From assembly GCF_000717595.1 (NCBI RefSeq), contig NZ_JNZO01000005.1:62001-126000 (forward strand): a DNA stretch of 64,000 nucleotides. Reading direction: 5' to 3'. The translations under genes were made by a program, and so were the position numbers. Shown here piece by piece: positions 55,914 to 64,000 of this stretch. A model generated the notes under the pieces. The model saw nothing but the letters and a program-made list of their open reading frames with translations, did not search any database and had not been told where the DNA came from. Each line of letters opens with the position of its first letter. Positions within the stretch are counted from its first letter, which is position 1. Origin of the DNA: Streptomyces flavochromogenes. Lineage in GTDB: Bacteria > Actinomycetota > Actinomycetes > Streptomycetales > Streptomycetaceae.

Positions 55914-56256
55914 AAACGTCACCTTCATCAACAGCGACCCTGGAGTCATCGGCGTCTACCTCGCATGGCTCGACCTCTTGCAGATCCCACGGGAGCGGCT
56001 CCGGTTCCGGTTGATGATCCACGAGTCCGCCGACGCGAGCGGCGCGGAGGAGTACTGGGCCGACCTCGCGGGGATCCCCCGTGCGCAGCTGCAGAAGACG
56101 ACGCTCAAGAAGCACAATCCGAAGACGGTCCGGAAGAACACCGGGTCCGACTACCGGGGATGCCTGATCATCCGGGTGGCCGCCGGCTGTCACTTGTACC
56201 GTCGCATCGAGGGCACCTGGTACGGCATAGTGGGGGCCATCAGGCCAGCGGACTGA
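55867..56256 (+). pseudogene. C-terminal part of the same disrupted gene (endonuclease-like)
   Basis: This 129-residue frame overlaps the previous one by 47 bp in another phase. It contains ENVTFINSDPGVIGVYLAWL, RFRLMIHESADASGAEEYWADL and LKKHNPKTVRKNTGSDYRGC. These blocks, as I recall, normally follow the double-HTH domain in one Streptomyces protein with a homing-endonuclease-like flavour. The segment expected between the halves (before ENVTF) is missing. It ends 29 bp before tRNA-Gln. It could still be translated separately, but I judge it a relic. Confidence 0.55.
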
Positions 56257-56285
56257 CAGTATGTCCGTTTTGGTGGATAACGCCA

Positions 56286-56357
56286 TCCCCTGTGGTGTAA
56301 TCGGCAGCACTGGGACCTTTGGAGTCCTATGTCCGGGTTCGAGTCCTGGCAGGGGAG
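56286..56357 (+). tRNA. tRNA-Gln (anticodon TTG)
   Basis: A 72-nt cloverleaf. The acceptor stem is TCCCCTG/CAGGGGA, with discriminator G. The D-arm lies in GTGTAATCGGCAGCAC. The anticodon loop CTTTGGA gives anticodon TTG, and the T-arm contains GGTTCGAGTCC. CCA is not encoded. It lies just upstream of glmU. Confidence 0.95.
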
Positions 56358-56467
56358 CGTGCTTGGTTCGGGTCCTGACCGTCACGGTCAGGACCCGCAC
56401 TCATGTCCGCCACCCTGCCCCCCGGTATCCTTCGTGCGTCCACCACCCAAAGCCGAAGGGCATTCCC

Positions 56468-57916
56468 GTGAGCGCCAACCGCCCGGCAGCCGTCGTCGTC
56501 CTCGCAGCGGGTGAGGGCACCCGCATGAAGTCGAAGACCCCCAAGGTCCTCCACGAGATCGCCGGGCGCTCGCTCGTCGGGCATGTCGTGTCCGCCGCCC
56601 GGGAGCTGGAGCCCGAGCACCTCGTCGTGGTCGTCGGGCACGCCCGCGAGCTGGTGAAGGGCCACCTGGAGGAGCACTACGCCGGGACCCGCACCGCCGT
56701 CCAGGAAGAGCAGAACGGCACCGGGCACGCGGTGCGGATGGCCCTGGAGGAGCTCGGGCAGGCGCCCGAGGGGACCGTGGTCGTCGTCTGCGGCGACACC
56801 CCGCTGCTGTCCGGTGAGACGCTGCGCGCCCTCGCCGACACCCACGCCGCCGACGGCAACGCCGTCACCGTGCTGAGCGCCGAGGTCCCGGACTCCACCG
56901 GATACGGGCGGATCGTGCGGGACCGGGCGACCGGAGCCGTGACCGAGATCGTCGAGCACAAGGACGCCTCGGACGAGCAGCGCGCCATCCGCGAGATCAA
57001 CTCCGGCGTGTTCGCGTTCGACGGGCAGCTGCTCGCCGACGCCCTCGGCAAGGTCCGGACGGACAACAGCCAGGGCGAGGAGTACCTCACCGATGTGCTG
57101 AGCATTCTGCGTGAGGCCGGGCACCGCGTCGGCGCCTCCGTCGCCGGCGACCACCGCGAGATCCTCGGGATCAACAACCGCGTGCAGCTCGCCGAGGCCC
57201 GCGCCCTGCTGAACCGGCGGCTGATCGAGCGGGCCATGCTCGCCGGTGTGACCGTGGTCGACCCCGCGTCCGTCTTCGTGGACGTCACCGTGACCTTCGA
57301 GGCCGACGCCGTCGTCCTGCCCGGTACGCAGCTCCTCGGGGCGACGCACATCGGCGAGGACGCCGTGGTCGGCCCGAACACGCGCCTGACGGACACCCGG
57401 GTCGACAAGGGCGCCCGGGTGGACAACACCGTCGCCTACTCGGCCGTCATCGGCGAGAGCGCCTCCGTGGGGCCGTTCGCGTACCTCCGCCCGGGCACGA
57501 ACCTCGGCCGGAAGTCCAAGGCCGGCACCTACGTCGAGATGAAGAACGCGACGGTCGGCGAGGGCACCAAGGTCCCCCATCTGTCGTACGTGGGCGACGC
57601 CACGATCGGCGAGTACACGAACATCGGCGCGGCGAGCGTCTTCGTGAACTACGACGGCGAGGCGAAGCACCACACCACGATCGGGTCGCACTGCCGGACC
57701 GGGTCGGACAACATGTTTGTGGCTCCCATCACGATCGGGGACGGTGCGTACACCGCCGCGGGGTCCGTGATCACGAAGGACGTGCCGGCCGGCTCGCTCG
57801 CCGTCGCCCGGGGCCAGCAGCGGAATATCGAGGGTTGGGTGGCCCGGAAGCGTCCCGGCAGCGCTGCCGCGCAGGCCGCTCAGGCCGCATCGGAGGACTC
57901 CGTCGGCGAAAGCTGA
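56468..57916 (+). CDS. glmU: Bifunctional GlmU (GlcN-1-P acetyltransferase / UDP-GlcNAc pyrophosphorylase)
   Basis: A 482-residue cytoplasmic enzyme making UDP-GlcNAc for peptidoglycan and other wall polymers. The N-terminal uridylyltransferase has LAAGEGTRMKSKTPKVLHEIAG (nucleotide loop), QNGTGHAV and the metal Asp in VVCGDTPLL. The C-terminal left-handed beta-helix acetyltransferase shows hexapeptide repeats, GPFAYLRPGTNLGRKSKAGTYVEMKN and HLSYVGDATIGEYTNIGA, with the catalytic His in AKHHTTIGSHC. The start is GTG at 56468 with GAAGGGC 8 nt upstream. It is followed by prs at 121 bp. Confidence 0.98.
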   Translation: MSANRPAAVVVLAAGEGTRMKSKTPKVLHEIAGRSLVGHVVSAARELEPEHLVVVVGHARELVKGHLEEHYAGTRTAVQEEQNGTGHAVRMALEELGQAPEGTVVVVCGDTPLLSGETLRALADTHAADGNAVTVLSAEVPDSTGYGRIVRDRATGAVTEIVEHKDASDEQRAIREINSGVFAFDGQLLADALGKVRTDNSQGEEYLTDVLSILREAGHRVGASVAGDHREILGINNRVQLAEARALLNRRLIERAMLAGVTVVDPASVFVDVTVTFEADAVVLPGTQLLGATHIGEDAVVGPNTRLTDTRVDKGARVDNTVAYSAVIGESASVGPFAYLRPGTNLGRKSKAGTYVEMKNATVGEGTKVPHLSYVGDATIGEYTNIGAASVFVNYDGEAKHHTTIGSHCRTGSDNMFVAPITIGDGAYTAAGSVITKDVPAGSLAVARGQQRNIEGWVARKRPGSAAAQAAQAASEDSVGES

Positions 57917-58037
57917 CCGGAAACGGGTACGTCGAACTCGGCGTACCGTGATACGTGCACACAAATTCGGCTGGCTCGCACACGCGCACGACAGCTCGTG
58001 GAACGCGGCCAGACAACACGTCTGAGGAGACAGTGCT

Positions 58038-59012
58038 GTGACCGGGATCAAGACGACCGGCGAGAAGAAGCTGATGCTCTTCTCCGGCCGCGCCCACCCC
58101 GAGCTGGCCGAGGAGGTCGCGCACCAGCTGGGCGTCGGCCTCGTTCCGACCAAGGCGTTCGACTTCGCCAACGGTGAGATCTACGTCCGCTTCCAGGAGT
58201 CGGCCCGTGGCGCGGACTGCTTCCTGATCCAGAGCCACACGGCTCCGATCAACAAGTGGATCATGGAGCAGCTGATCATGATCGATGCTCTGAAGCGGGC
58301 CTCCGCCCGGAGCATCACCGTGATCATCCCGTCGTACGGCTACGCCCGTCAGGACAAGAAGCACCGCGGCCGCGAGCCGATCTCGGCGCGCCTGGTCGCG
58401 GACATGCTGAAGACGGCCGGCGCGGACCGCATCCTGACGGTGGACCTGCACACGGACCAGATCCAGGGCTTCTTCGACGGCCCGGTGGACCACCTGTCGG
58501 CGCTGCCGGTGCTCGCGGACTACGTGGGCGCGAAGGTCGACCGCTCCAAGCTGACGATCGTCTCCCCCGACGCGGGCCGCGTGCGGGTCGCCGACCGCTG
58601 GTGCGACCGTCTGGACGCCCCGCTGGCGATCGTGCACAAGCGTCGCGACAAGGACGTCGCCAACCAGGTCACCGTGCACGAGGTCGTCGGTGACGTGAAG
58701 GGCCGCGTCTGCGTCCTGGTGGACGACATGGTCGACACCGGCGGCACGATCTGCGCCGCGGCGGACGCGCTGTTCGCGCACGGCGCGGAGGACGTCATCG
58801 TGACGGCCACCCACGGCATCCTCTCGGGCCCGGCGGCGGACCGGCTGAAGAACTCCAAGGTGAGCGAGTTCGTGTTCACGGACACGCTGCCGGTGCCGGG
58901 CGCGCTGGAGCTGGACAAGATCACGGTGCTGTCGATCGCGCCGACGATCGCGCGCGCGGTGCGCGAGGTGTTCGAGGACGGTTCGGTGACGAGCCTCTTC
59001 GAGGAGCACTGA
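58038..59012 (+). CDS. prs: Ribose-phosphate pyrophosphokinase
   Basis: A 324-residue PRPP synthetase (ribose 5-phosphate plus ATP to PRPP plus AMP), feeding purine, pyrimidine, His, Trp and NAD synthesis. Visible motifs are the ATP-binding DFANGEIYVRF, the flexible RYARQDKK-like loop (SYGYARQDKKHRGREPI), the metal motif DLHTDQIQGFF and the PRPP loop VLVDDMVDTGGT. The length and start (GTG at 58038 after GAGGAGACAG) are typical. A strong hairpin follows the stop. Confidence 0.98.
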   Translation: MTGIKTTGEKKLMLFSGRAHPELAEEVAHQLGVGLVPTKAFDFANGEIYVRFQESARGADCFLIQSHTAPINKWIMEQLIMIDALKRASARSITVIIPSYGYARQDKKHRGREPISARLVADMLKTAGADRILTVDLHTDQIQGFFDGPVDHLSALPVLADYVGAKVDRSKLTIVSPDAGRVRVADRWCDRLDAPLAIVHKRRDKDVANQVTVHEVVGDVKGRVCVLVDDMVDTGGTICAAADALFAHGAEDVIVTATHGILSGPAADRLKNSKVSEFVFTDTLPVPGALELDKITVLSIAPTIARAVREVFEDGSVTSLFEEH

Positions 59013-59046
59013 GCCGTAGCCGCACAGCACGCGGCAGGCACTACGT

Positions 59047-59079
59047 GAGGGCCGTTCCCCGTTCGGGGGAGCGGCCCTC
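59047..59079 (+). terminator. Terminator after prs
   Basis: Stem GAGGGCCG ... CGGCCCTC extended by TTCCCC/GGGGGA-type pairs (14 bp with one wobble), loop GTTCG. Confidence 0.75.
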
Positions 59080-59100
59080 CGCCGTGTTTGAGTGATCGAA

Positions 59101-59130
59101 TTGGGTGGTAGGGCGGCGGGCCGGTAGACT
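59101..59130 (+). promoter_or_regulatory. rplY promoter
   Basis: -35 TTGGGT (59101-59106), 18-bp spacer, -10 TAGACT (59125-59130). It is the only promoter-like sequence between the prs terminator and rplY. Confidence 0.6.
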
Positions 59131-59136
59131 GCCGTA

Positions 59137-59277
59137 GTTGCTCGGCGAGGGAGGCCGTACCCGTACGGATGTACAGGGTCACGGCGGTCCGTTATCGACG
59201 CGCTCTTCGTAGCAGGCCATCGCCAGTCGTGGCCGGGTGACCCAGGTTTTTCGTCACCTTTCTACGAGGAGTGCACC
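59137..59277 (+). promoter_or_regulatory. Long 5' leader of rplY
   Basis: About 140 nt lie between the probable start site and the rplY ATG. It contains several possible stems (for example GTACCCGTAC near 59156) and ends with ACGAGGAGTG as ribosome site. It may be an autoregulatory ribosomal-protein leader, but no known class was recognised. Confidence 0.35.
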
Positions 59278-59865
59278 ATGTCCGAGGTCAAGCTCGCCGC
59301 TGCCGTCCGTACCGAGTTCGGCAAGGGCGCCGCCCGTGCGATCCGCCGCAACAACCAGGTTCCCGCCGTCGTCTACGGCCACGGTTCCGAGCCGGCGCAC
59401 GTGACCCTCCCGGCCCACGACCTCGCCCTCGCGCTGCGTACGCCGAACGTCCTGCTCTCCCTGGACGTCGACGGCAAGAACGAGCTGGCGATCCCGAAGG
59501 CCGTCCAGCGTGACGCCATCAAGGGCTTCCTCGTCCACGTCGACCTGCTGCTCGTCAAGCGCGGCGAGAAGGTCACGGTCGAGATCCCGGTCCACGCCGA
59601 GGGCGAGCTCGCCGCCGGTGGCAACCTGCTCGAGCACGTACTGAGCACCCTCTCCATCGAGGCCGAGGCCACCCACCTCCCCGAGGCCGTCACGGTCTCC
59701 GTGGAGGGCCTGGAGGCCGGTGCCTCCGTCCTCGCCGGTGACATCACCCTGCCGAAGGGCTCGACCCTGGTGACCGACGCCGAGGCCGTCGTCCTCCAGG
59801 TCCTGGCCGCCCAGGCCGAGGAGCCGGCCGCCGAGGCCGAGGCCACCGAGGGCGAAGAGGCCTGA
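59278..59865 (+). CDS. rplY: 50S ribosomal protein L25/general stress protein Ctc
   Basis: A 195-residue protein of the long (Ctc/TL5) form, which binds 5S rRNA. The N-terminal L25 domain (about 1-95) contains RTEFGKGAARAIRRNNQVPAVVYGHG and the C-terminal beta domain (about 100-180) follows LLVKRGEKVTVEIPVHAEGE. It has an acidic Ala/Glu tail. ATG at 59278 with GAGGAG. A perfect intrinsic terminator follows. The usual neighbours prs and pth are present. Confidence 0.97.
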   Translation: MSEVKLAAAVRTEFGKGAARAIRRNNQVPAVVYGHGSEPAHVTLPAHDLALALRTPNVLLSLDVDGKNELAIPKAVQRDAIKGFLVHVDLLLVKRGEKVTVEIPVHAEGELAAGGNLLEHVLSTLSIEAEATHLPEAVTVSVEGLEAGASVLAGDITLPKGSTLVTDAEAVVLQVLAAQAEEPAAEAEATEGEEA

Positions 59866-59887
59866 GCCGTAGGCTCTGCTTGACGTG

Positions 59888-59926
59888 ACGGGGTGACGGG
59901 CCGCACGGCCCGTCACCCCGTTTTTT
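59888..59926 (+). terminator. Intrinsic terminator after rplY
   Basis: A perfect 15-bp stem, ACGGGGTGACGGGCC, with loop GCAC and a run of six T at the 3' side (59921-59926). Confidence 0.93.
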
Positions 59927-59964
59927 CGTATCTGGACGTACCTGGACGAGGAGACCCGACGCAC

Positions 59965-60561
59965 ATGACCGATGACGCGAACGCGCCCTGGCTGATCGTC
60001 GGCCTCGGCAATCCCGGGCCCGAGTACGCGGCCAACCGGCACAACATCGGGTTCATGGTGGCGGACCTGCTCGCCGACCGGATCCGGGGCTCGTTCAAGC
60101 GGGCGGGGAAGGCGCAGGCGCAGGTCGTCGAGGGCCGGATGGGCCCCCCGGGGCCGGCGAGCCGTCGGGTGGTCCTCGCGAAGCCGATGTCGTACATGAA
60201 CCTGTCGGGTGGCCCGGTGACGGCGCTGCGCGACTTCTACAAGGTGCCGACGGCGAACATCGTGGCGATCCACGACGAGCTGGACATCGACTACGGGGTG
60301 CTGCGGCTGAAGATCGGCGGCGGGGACAACGGGCACAACGGCCTGAAGTCGATGACGAAGTCGATGGGTGCGGAGTACCACCGGGTGCGGTGCGGGATCG
60401 GGCGTCCGCCGGGCCGGATGCAGGTGGCGGACTTCGTCCTGAAGGACTTCTCGTCGACGGAGCGCAAGGACCTGGACTGGTTCGTCGACCGGGCGGCGGA
60501 CTCGGTGGAGTGCCTGGTGGCGGAGGGTCTGGAGCGGGCGCAGTCCGCGTACAACTCCTGA
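59965..60561 (+). CDS. pth: Peptidyl-tRNA hydrolase
   Basis: A 198-residue enzyme that frees tRNA from dropped-off peptidyl-tRNA. All class motifs are present: [20 protein letters not shown] with the catalytic His, [29 protein letters not shown] with the Asp, and GHNGLKSM with the Asn, followed by RCGIGRPPG. The ATG at 59965 has GAGGAG about 11 nt upstream and lies after the rplY terminator, so it probably has its own promoter or depends on read-through. Confidence 0.98.
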   Translation: MTDDANAPWLIVGLGNPGPEYAANRHNIGFMVADLLADRIRGSFKRAGKAQAQVVEGRMGPPGPASRRVVLAKPMSYMNLSGGPVTALRDFYKVPTANIVAIHDELDIDYGVLRLKIGGGDNGHNGLKSMTKSMGAEYHRVRCGIGRPPGRMQVADFVLKDFSSTERKDLDWFVDRAADSVECLVAEGLERAQSAYNS

Positions 60562-60603
60562 GGCCGGTGGGGCTCTCGCGGTACGACTGTACGATCGCGG
60601 GTC

Positions 60604-61047
60604 ATGACGCACGTCCGTAACGCCGCCATGGCCCTGGTCGCCCTCCTTCTCGTGGTCGCGGGCGCCTGGGCCTCCTGGAACTCGGCCCAGCACGTCCTGC
60701 TCGCCAAGGGGCGGGAGCACGGCACGCTGACGGTGACCGGCTGCACCGACGACACGTGCAGCGGCCGCTACGCCCCGGAGGACGCCTCCTCGACGCGCAG
60801 GACGCTGACGATCGCGCGTTCCGTGGCGGCGGAACAGGGCGTGACGATCCCGGTCGTGGTGAAACCCGGCACGGACGAGGGCGTACGGACGGGCTGGGGC
60901 GGCGGTCTGCACGCGTGGCTGCCGCTGGGCGGGGCGCTGTTGCTCGCGGCGCCGCTGATCGGTGGCGGTCTGCGGCTGCCGAGGACGGCGTGGTCGATGG
61001 CGGGGACGGGCGCGGCGCTGCTCGTGGCGGCGTTCTTCGCGCTCTGA
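60604..61047 (+). CDS. Small membrane protein with outer Cys-pair loop
   Basis: A 147-residue protein with an N-terminal helix (about 6-25), an outer segment of about 65 residues and two C-terminal helices (about 103-121 and 125-146). The outer segment contains TVTGCTDDTCSGRY, a probable disulphide, and a DASSTRRTLTIARSVAAEQG motif. I do not recognise a family; homologues seem usual next to pth in Streptomyces. ATG at 60604. Confidence 0.7.
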   Translation: MTHVRNAAMALVALLLVVAGAWASWNSAQHVLLAKGREHGTLTVTGCTDDTCSGRYAPEDASSTRRTLTIARSVAAEQGVTIPVVVKPGTDEGVRTGWGGGLHAWLPLGGALLLAAPLIGGGLRLPRTAWSMAGTGAALLVAAFFAL

Positions 61048-61095
61048 GGGTTGTGCCCGGACTCCACCGATTCCCGGCCGGATCGTTATGGAGCT

Positions 61096-61130
61096 CTGAC
61101 TTAAAGCTGACTTAAGGCGACGGATAGGCT
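61096..61130 (+). promoter_or_regulatory. 11-bp direct repeat before a -10, sortase-substrate promoter
   Basis: CTGACTTAAAG (61096-61106) is followed at once by CTGACTTAAGG (61107-61117), and a TAGGCT -10 lies at 61125-61130. Tandem 11-bp repeats just upstream of a -10 are typical activator sites (SARP or PhoP-like geometry). The cognate protein is unknown. Confidence 0.55.
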
Positions 61131-61183
61131 GCCCTCCTGCCACCCCCCACGGCATCCCTCATCCCATAGATGGACGACTGCAC

Positions 61184-61975
61184 ATGCGACGTTCTCTCAT
61201 CCCTGCCGCTGCGCTTGTCGCTGCCATGGCAGGTTCCCTCGTCCTGGCTCCGGTGGCTTCCGCGTCGGAGGCTCCCAAGCCCGCGACGCTGCCCCTCCAC
61301 CAGGTCGAAGAACTTCCCCTGACCGCCGAGGAGTTCGGCGAGAAGGGCGAGTGCCCGCCGGTTCCGGCCGGCAAGGACGGGTGGCACTTCGTCCTGCCGG
61401 GCAGCGGCAAGGGCGACTCCGCGGTCTTCACCAAGCTGACGGTGGAGTTCGAGCCGGGTGGTGTCCAGACCATCACCACGTTCGGTCCGCCGAGCGACAA
61501 GCACGCCTACGCGACCTCCGAGCCGGGCGCCAAGCTGGTCGCCGCCTCGGCCGAGGTCTCCGCCCCGGTCAAGCAGGGCTGGTTCAACCTGTCCCACACC
61601 TGCCCGGCCACCCCGGTCACCGAGACTCCCGGCACGGAGACCCCCGGCACCGAGACCCCCGGTACCGAGACTCCTGGCACCGAGACTCCTGGCACCGAGA
61701 CCCCCGGTACCGAGACCCCGGGTACCGAGAGCCCCGCTCCGTCGGAGACCCCGGGTGCCTCCGAGACCCCCGGCGCCTCGGAGACCCCCGGTGGCACCGA
61801 GTCGCCGTCCGCCACCGCCCCCGCGGGTGGGACCGGCGGCACCGGCAGCACGGGCGGCGACCTCGCCGAGACCGGCTCCAGCGCCCCCGTCGGCATTCTC
61901 GCCGCCGTCGCCGTGGCCCTCGCGGGTGCCGGCGCGTTCCTGGTGACCCGCCGTCGCAAGGCCCAGCAGCACTAA
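61184..61975 (+). CDS. LAETG cell-wall-anchored surface protein
   Basis: A 263-residue exported protein. It has a signal peptide (to about residue 27, ASASEA), a globular domain (about 30-145, with two Cys in KGECPPVP and LSHTCPATP), seven TETPG repeats, a Ser/Pro/Gly stalk, then the sorting signal LAETGSSAPVG, a hydrophobic helix and RRRKAQQH. LAxTG is recognised by class E sortases in Streptomyces, so the protein should be linked to peptidoglycan. ATG at 61184; an AGATGGA sequence may serve as ribosome site. An 11-bp direct repeat lies upstream. The function of the head domain is unknown. Confidence 0.9.
   Translation: MRRSLIPAAALVAAMAGSLVLAPVASASEAPKPATLPLHQVEELPLTAEEFGEKGECPPVPAGKDGWHFVLPGSGKGDSAVFTKLTVEFEPGGVQTITTFGPPSDKHAYATSEPGAKLVAASAEVSAPVKQGWFNLSHTCPATPVTETPGTETPGTETPGTETPGTETPGTETPGTETPGTESPAPSETPGASETPGASETPGGTESPSATAPAGGTGGTGSTGGDLAETGSSAPVGILAAVAVALAGAGAFLVTRRRKAQQH
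61622..61726 (+). repeat. Seven 15-bp tandem units (ETPGT)
   Basis: Seven 15-bp in-frame units, GAGACyCCyGGyACC, encode the wall-spanning stalk. Units 4 and 5 are identical. Confidence 0.9.
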
Positions 61976-62001
61976 GGGCCGGCGGTACCGACGTACCCCG
62001 T

Positions 62002-62047
62002 CGCGAAGGTGCCCCCGTGGAGGAGTCTCCACGGGGGCACCTTCGCG
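62002..62047. terminator. Bidirectional terminator, 21-bp perfect stem
   Basis: The left arm starts CGCGAAGGTGCCCCCG and pairs perfectly over 21 bp with a GAGT loop, between the convergent sortase-substrate and ppc genes. Confidence 0.9.
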
Positions 62048-62061
62048 TGTACGGCCGGGCG

Positions 62062-64000
62062 TCAGCCGGTGTTGCGCAGGCCCGCGGCCACGCCGTTCAC
62101 GGTGAGGAGCAGGGCCCGCGCGAGCAGCGGGTCCGGTTCCTCGCCGCGCTCGGCGGCGGTGCGCTGGCGGTCGAGCAGGGCGACCTGGAGGTAGGAGATC
62201 GGGTCCAGGTAGGCGTCGCGGATGGCGAAGGTCTGCTGGAGGACCGGGTTGGAGTCCAGGAGCTTCTCGCCGCCGGTGATCCTGAGGACCTCGGCGACGG
62301 TCAGCGCGTGCTCGGCCTCGATGGTGTCGAAGACGTGCTTGAGGTCGTCGGGGACCAGGGTGTCGACGTAGTGGCGGGCGATCCGCAGGTCCGTCTTCGC
62401 GAGCGTCATCTCGACGTTGGAGAGGAAGTTGCGGAAGAAGTGCCAGCGCTCGTGCATCTCGCCGAGGACCGCTTCGAGGCCGGCCTCGCGCAGGGCCTTG
62501 AGGCCGGAGCCGACACCGAACCAGCCGGGGACGATCTGGCGGGACTGGGTCCAGCCGAACACCCAGGGGATGGCGCGGAGTCCGTCGAGGGAGACGCCGG
62601 AGCCGGGGCGGCGAGAGGGCCGTGAGCCCAGGTGCAGGTCGGCGAGCTGGTCGACGGGGGTGGAGGCGAGGAAGTACGCCGGCAGGCCGGGGTCCTCGAC
62701 CAGCTTGCGGTACGCGGTGTGGGCGGCGTCGGAGACGGTGTCCATGGCCGCGTCCCAGCGGGCCAGGGCCTCGTCGGACTGGCGCGGCGCGGTGTGGAGG
62801 GCGGAGGCCTGCAGCGTGGCGGCGACCGTCAGTTCCAGGTTCTCGCGGGCCAGGGACGGGATCAGGTACTTGTCGGAGATGACCTCGCCCTGCTCGGTCA
62901 CCTTGATCTCGCCCTCCAGGGTGCCCCAGGGCTGGGCGAGGATCGCGTCGTGCGAGGGGCCGCCTCCGCGGCCGACCGTTCCCCCGCGGCCGTGGAACAG
63001 CCTCAGCCGGACCCCGTAACGGTGGGCGACGTCCCTCAGCCTCCGCTGGGCCCGGTGGATCTCCCACTGGCTCGTGGTGATGCCGCCGAACTTGGAGGAG
63101 TCCGAGTAGCCGAGCATGACCTCCTGGACGTCGCCGCGGAGCGAGACGAGGCGCCGGTAGGAGGGGTCGGCGAGCATGCCGTCGAGGATGACGTCGGCGG
63201 CCTTGAGCTCGTCGGTGGTCTCCAGGAGCGGCACGATGCCGATCTTGGCCCAGCCGCCGTGAAGGTCGATCAGTCCGGCCTCGCGGGCGAGGACGGCGGC
63301 GGCGAAGACGTCGTCGGCGCCCTGGCACATCGAGATGATGTAGGACTCGATGACCTCGGGGCCGAAGCGCTCGAAGGCTTCCTTGATGGTGTGGAAGACA
63401 CCGAGGGTCTTCTCGCCGGCGGCGTCCAGCGGGGCCGGGGTGGGCGCGAGCGGGCGGCGCGAGCGAAGCTCCTTGGCGAGGAGCTTCTGCCGGTAGTCGC
63501 GCGGCATGTCGGCGTACCGCCAGGACTCCTCGCCGAGGCGGTCGAAGAGCTGGCCGAGGGCGTGGTGGTGGGCGTCGGCGTGCTCGCGGACGTCCATGGT
63601 CGCGAGCTGGAGGCCGAAGGCGGAGAGGGTGCGGATGGTGCGGTCCATCCGGCCGTCGGCGAAGAGCGCGCCGCGGTGCTCGCGCAGCGAGGTCTGGATC
63701 AGGGTGAGGTCGTGGACGAGCTCGGCGGTGCCGAGGTAGTCGCGGCCGTCCTGGTGGGGGGTGCCGGAGGCGAGGCGCTCGCGGGTGTTGACGAGCTTCT
63801 GCCGGATGCAGGTGGCCTTGAGGCGGTACGGCTCCTCGGCGTTGAGGCGCTTGTAGCGGGGGCTGATCTCCGGGAGGAGTTCCAGGTCGCGCTGGAGGGA
63901 GTCCAGGAGTTCCTGGGTGGCTCCGGCGTAACGGATGGAGTTGGAGAGCAGTCCGCGCAGGTAGTCGACGAGTTCGAGGGCGTCGGTGATGCCGTGCTCG
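62062..64000 (-). CDS. ppc: Phosphoenolpyruvate carboxylase, C-terminal 646 residues
   Basis: An anaplerotic enzyme adding bicarbonate to PEP to form oxaloacetate. Only the C-terminal part lies in the window; the reading frame is open to the right edge. The catalytic signature [16 protein letters not shown] and the PEP-binding [13 protein letters not shown] are intact, as are [31 protein letters not shown] and the conserved terminal residues NTG. It starts outside the window. It converges on the sortase-substrate gene with a shared terminator. Confidence 0.98.
   Translation of the reverse strand, partial: EHGITDALELVDYLRGLLSNSIRYAGATQELLDSLQRDLELLPEISPRYKRLNAEEPYRLKATCIRQKLVNTRERLASGTPHQDGRDYLGTAELVHDLTLIQTSLREHRGALFADGRMDRTIRTLSAFGLQLATMDVREHADAHHHALGQLFDRLGEESWRYADMPRDYRQKLLAKELRSRRPLAPTPAPLDAAGEKTLGVFHTIKEAFERFGPEVIESYIISMCQGADDVFAAAVLAREAGLIDLHGGWAKIGIVPLLETTDELKAADVILDGMLADPSYRRLVSLRGDVQEVMLGYSDSSKFGGITTSQWEIHRAQRRLRDVAHRYGVRLRLFHGRGGTVGRGGGPSHDAILAQPWGTLEGEIKVTEQGEVISDKYLIPSLARENLELTVAATLQASALHTAPRQSDEALARWDAAMDTVSDAAHTAYRKLVEDPGLPAYFLASTPVDQLADLHLGSRPSRRPGSGVSLDGLRAIPWVFGWTQSRQIVPGWFGVGSGLKALREAGLEAVLGEMHERWHFFRNFLSNVEMTLAKTDLRIARHYVDTLVPDDLKHVFDTIEAEHALTVAEVLRITGGEKLLDSNPVLQQTFAIRDAYLDPISYLQVALLDRQRTAAERGEEPDPLLARALLLTVNGVAAGLRNTG

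Noticed and set aside
59017..59100. A second RNA gene downstream of prs
   Set aside because: The visible pairing is a simple terminator hairpin; no cloverleaf or other RNA fold was found.

Overview
The window is high-GC actinobacterial DNA, almost certainly Streptomyces. Codon third positions are nearly all G/C, TTG/GTG starts and ATGA/GTGA overlaps are frequent, TTA codons are very rare, and the gene content is Streptomyces-like (YfhO membrane protein, SCO6745-family protein, LAETG sortase substrate, FilP-like 'cellulose-binding' coiled-coil protein, SUKH immunity genes). The run mfd ... glmU-prs-rplY-pth ... ppc is core-chromosome order in this genus as far as I recall it, so the region is chromosomal. 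Islands of conflict genes are set into it.

Layout. 0-10.8 kb: a cytochrome P450 cut by the left edge, a two-domain flavohaemoglobin, mazG, a SurA-N lipoprotein, a YfhO protein, small lipoprotein/GNAT/DUF2625/MepB genes, and a TetR-VOC divergent pair with two palindromic operators. 11-13.3 kb: a secreted Pro/Ala protein, an ECF-like sigma factor and its overlapping membrane partner, then an LppU-like protein. 13.4-18.8 kb: a Ser/Thr kinase with a membrane partner, a solitary HTH-methylase-specificity fusion with an odd catalytic motif, and a secreted protein made of two duplicated domains. 18.8-33 kb: a large polymorphic-toxin locus. A 3595-residue secreted RHS/YD protein ends in a Hint domain and an HNH/EndoVII-like nuclease tip. 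It is followed by its presumed immunity gene and by three further small genes, at least one SUKH-like.

33-49 kb is mostly housekeeping and regulation: BMP-like and small membrane proteins, GNAT, an HNH lipoprotein, a SCO6745-family gene with a divergent TetR, a GDSL hydrolase with a TTA codon, mfd, an FtsX/LolD-type ABC exporter, an MFS pump, a VOC protein and a coiled-coil protein. 49.2-54.1 kb is the most unusual part. Two divergent transcription units, without any visible secretion signal, carry three nucleic-acid-targeting toxin-like domains (a nucleotide-deaminase-like domain, a WHH nuclease, a YwqJ-type deaminase). Each lies next to or is fused to an immunity-type domain (YrhB/Imm35-like, SUKH-4, SMI1/KNR4, SUKH-3). 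The YwqJ-type deaminase gene has a TTA leucine codon, so its translation should depend on bldA.

54-64 kb: a NarL-type sensor kinase without a neighbouring regulator, a broken HTH gene beside tRNA-Gln(TTG), then glmU, prs, rplY and pth (cell-wall precursor, PRPP, ribosome and tRNA recycling), a small membrane protein, a sortase-anchored surface protein, and the C-terminal two thirds of ppc. Strong perfect hairpins separate most convergent or completed units.

All family assignments come from reading motifs by eye. No database search was run.
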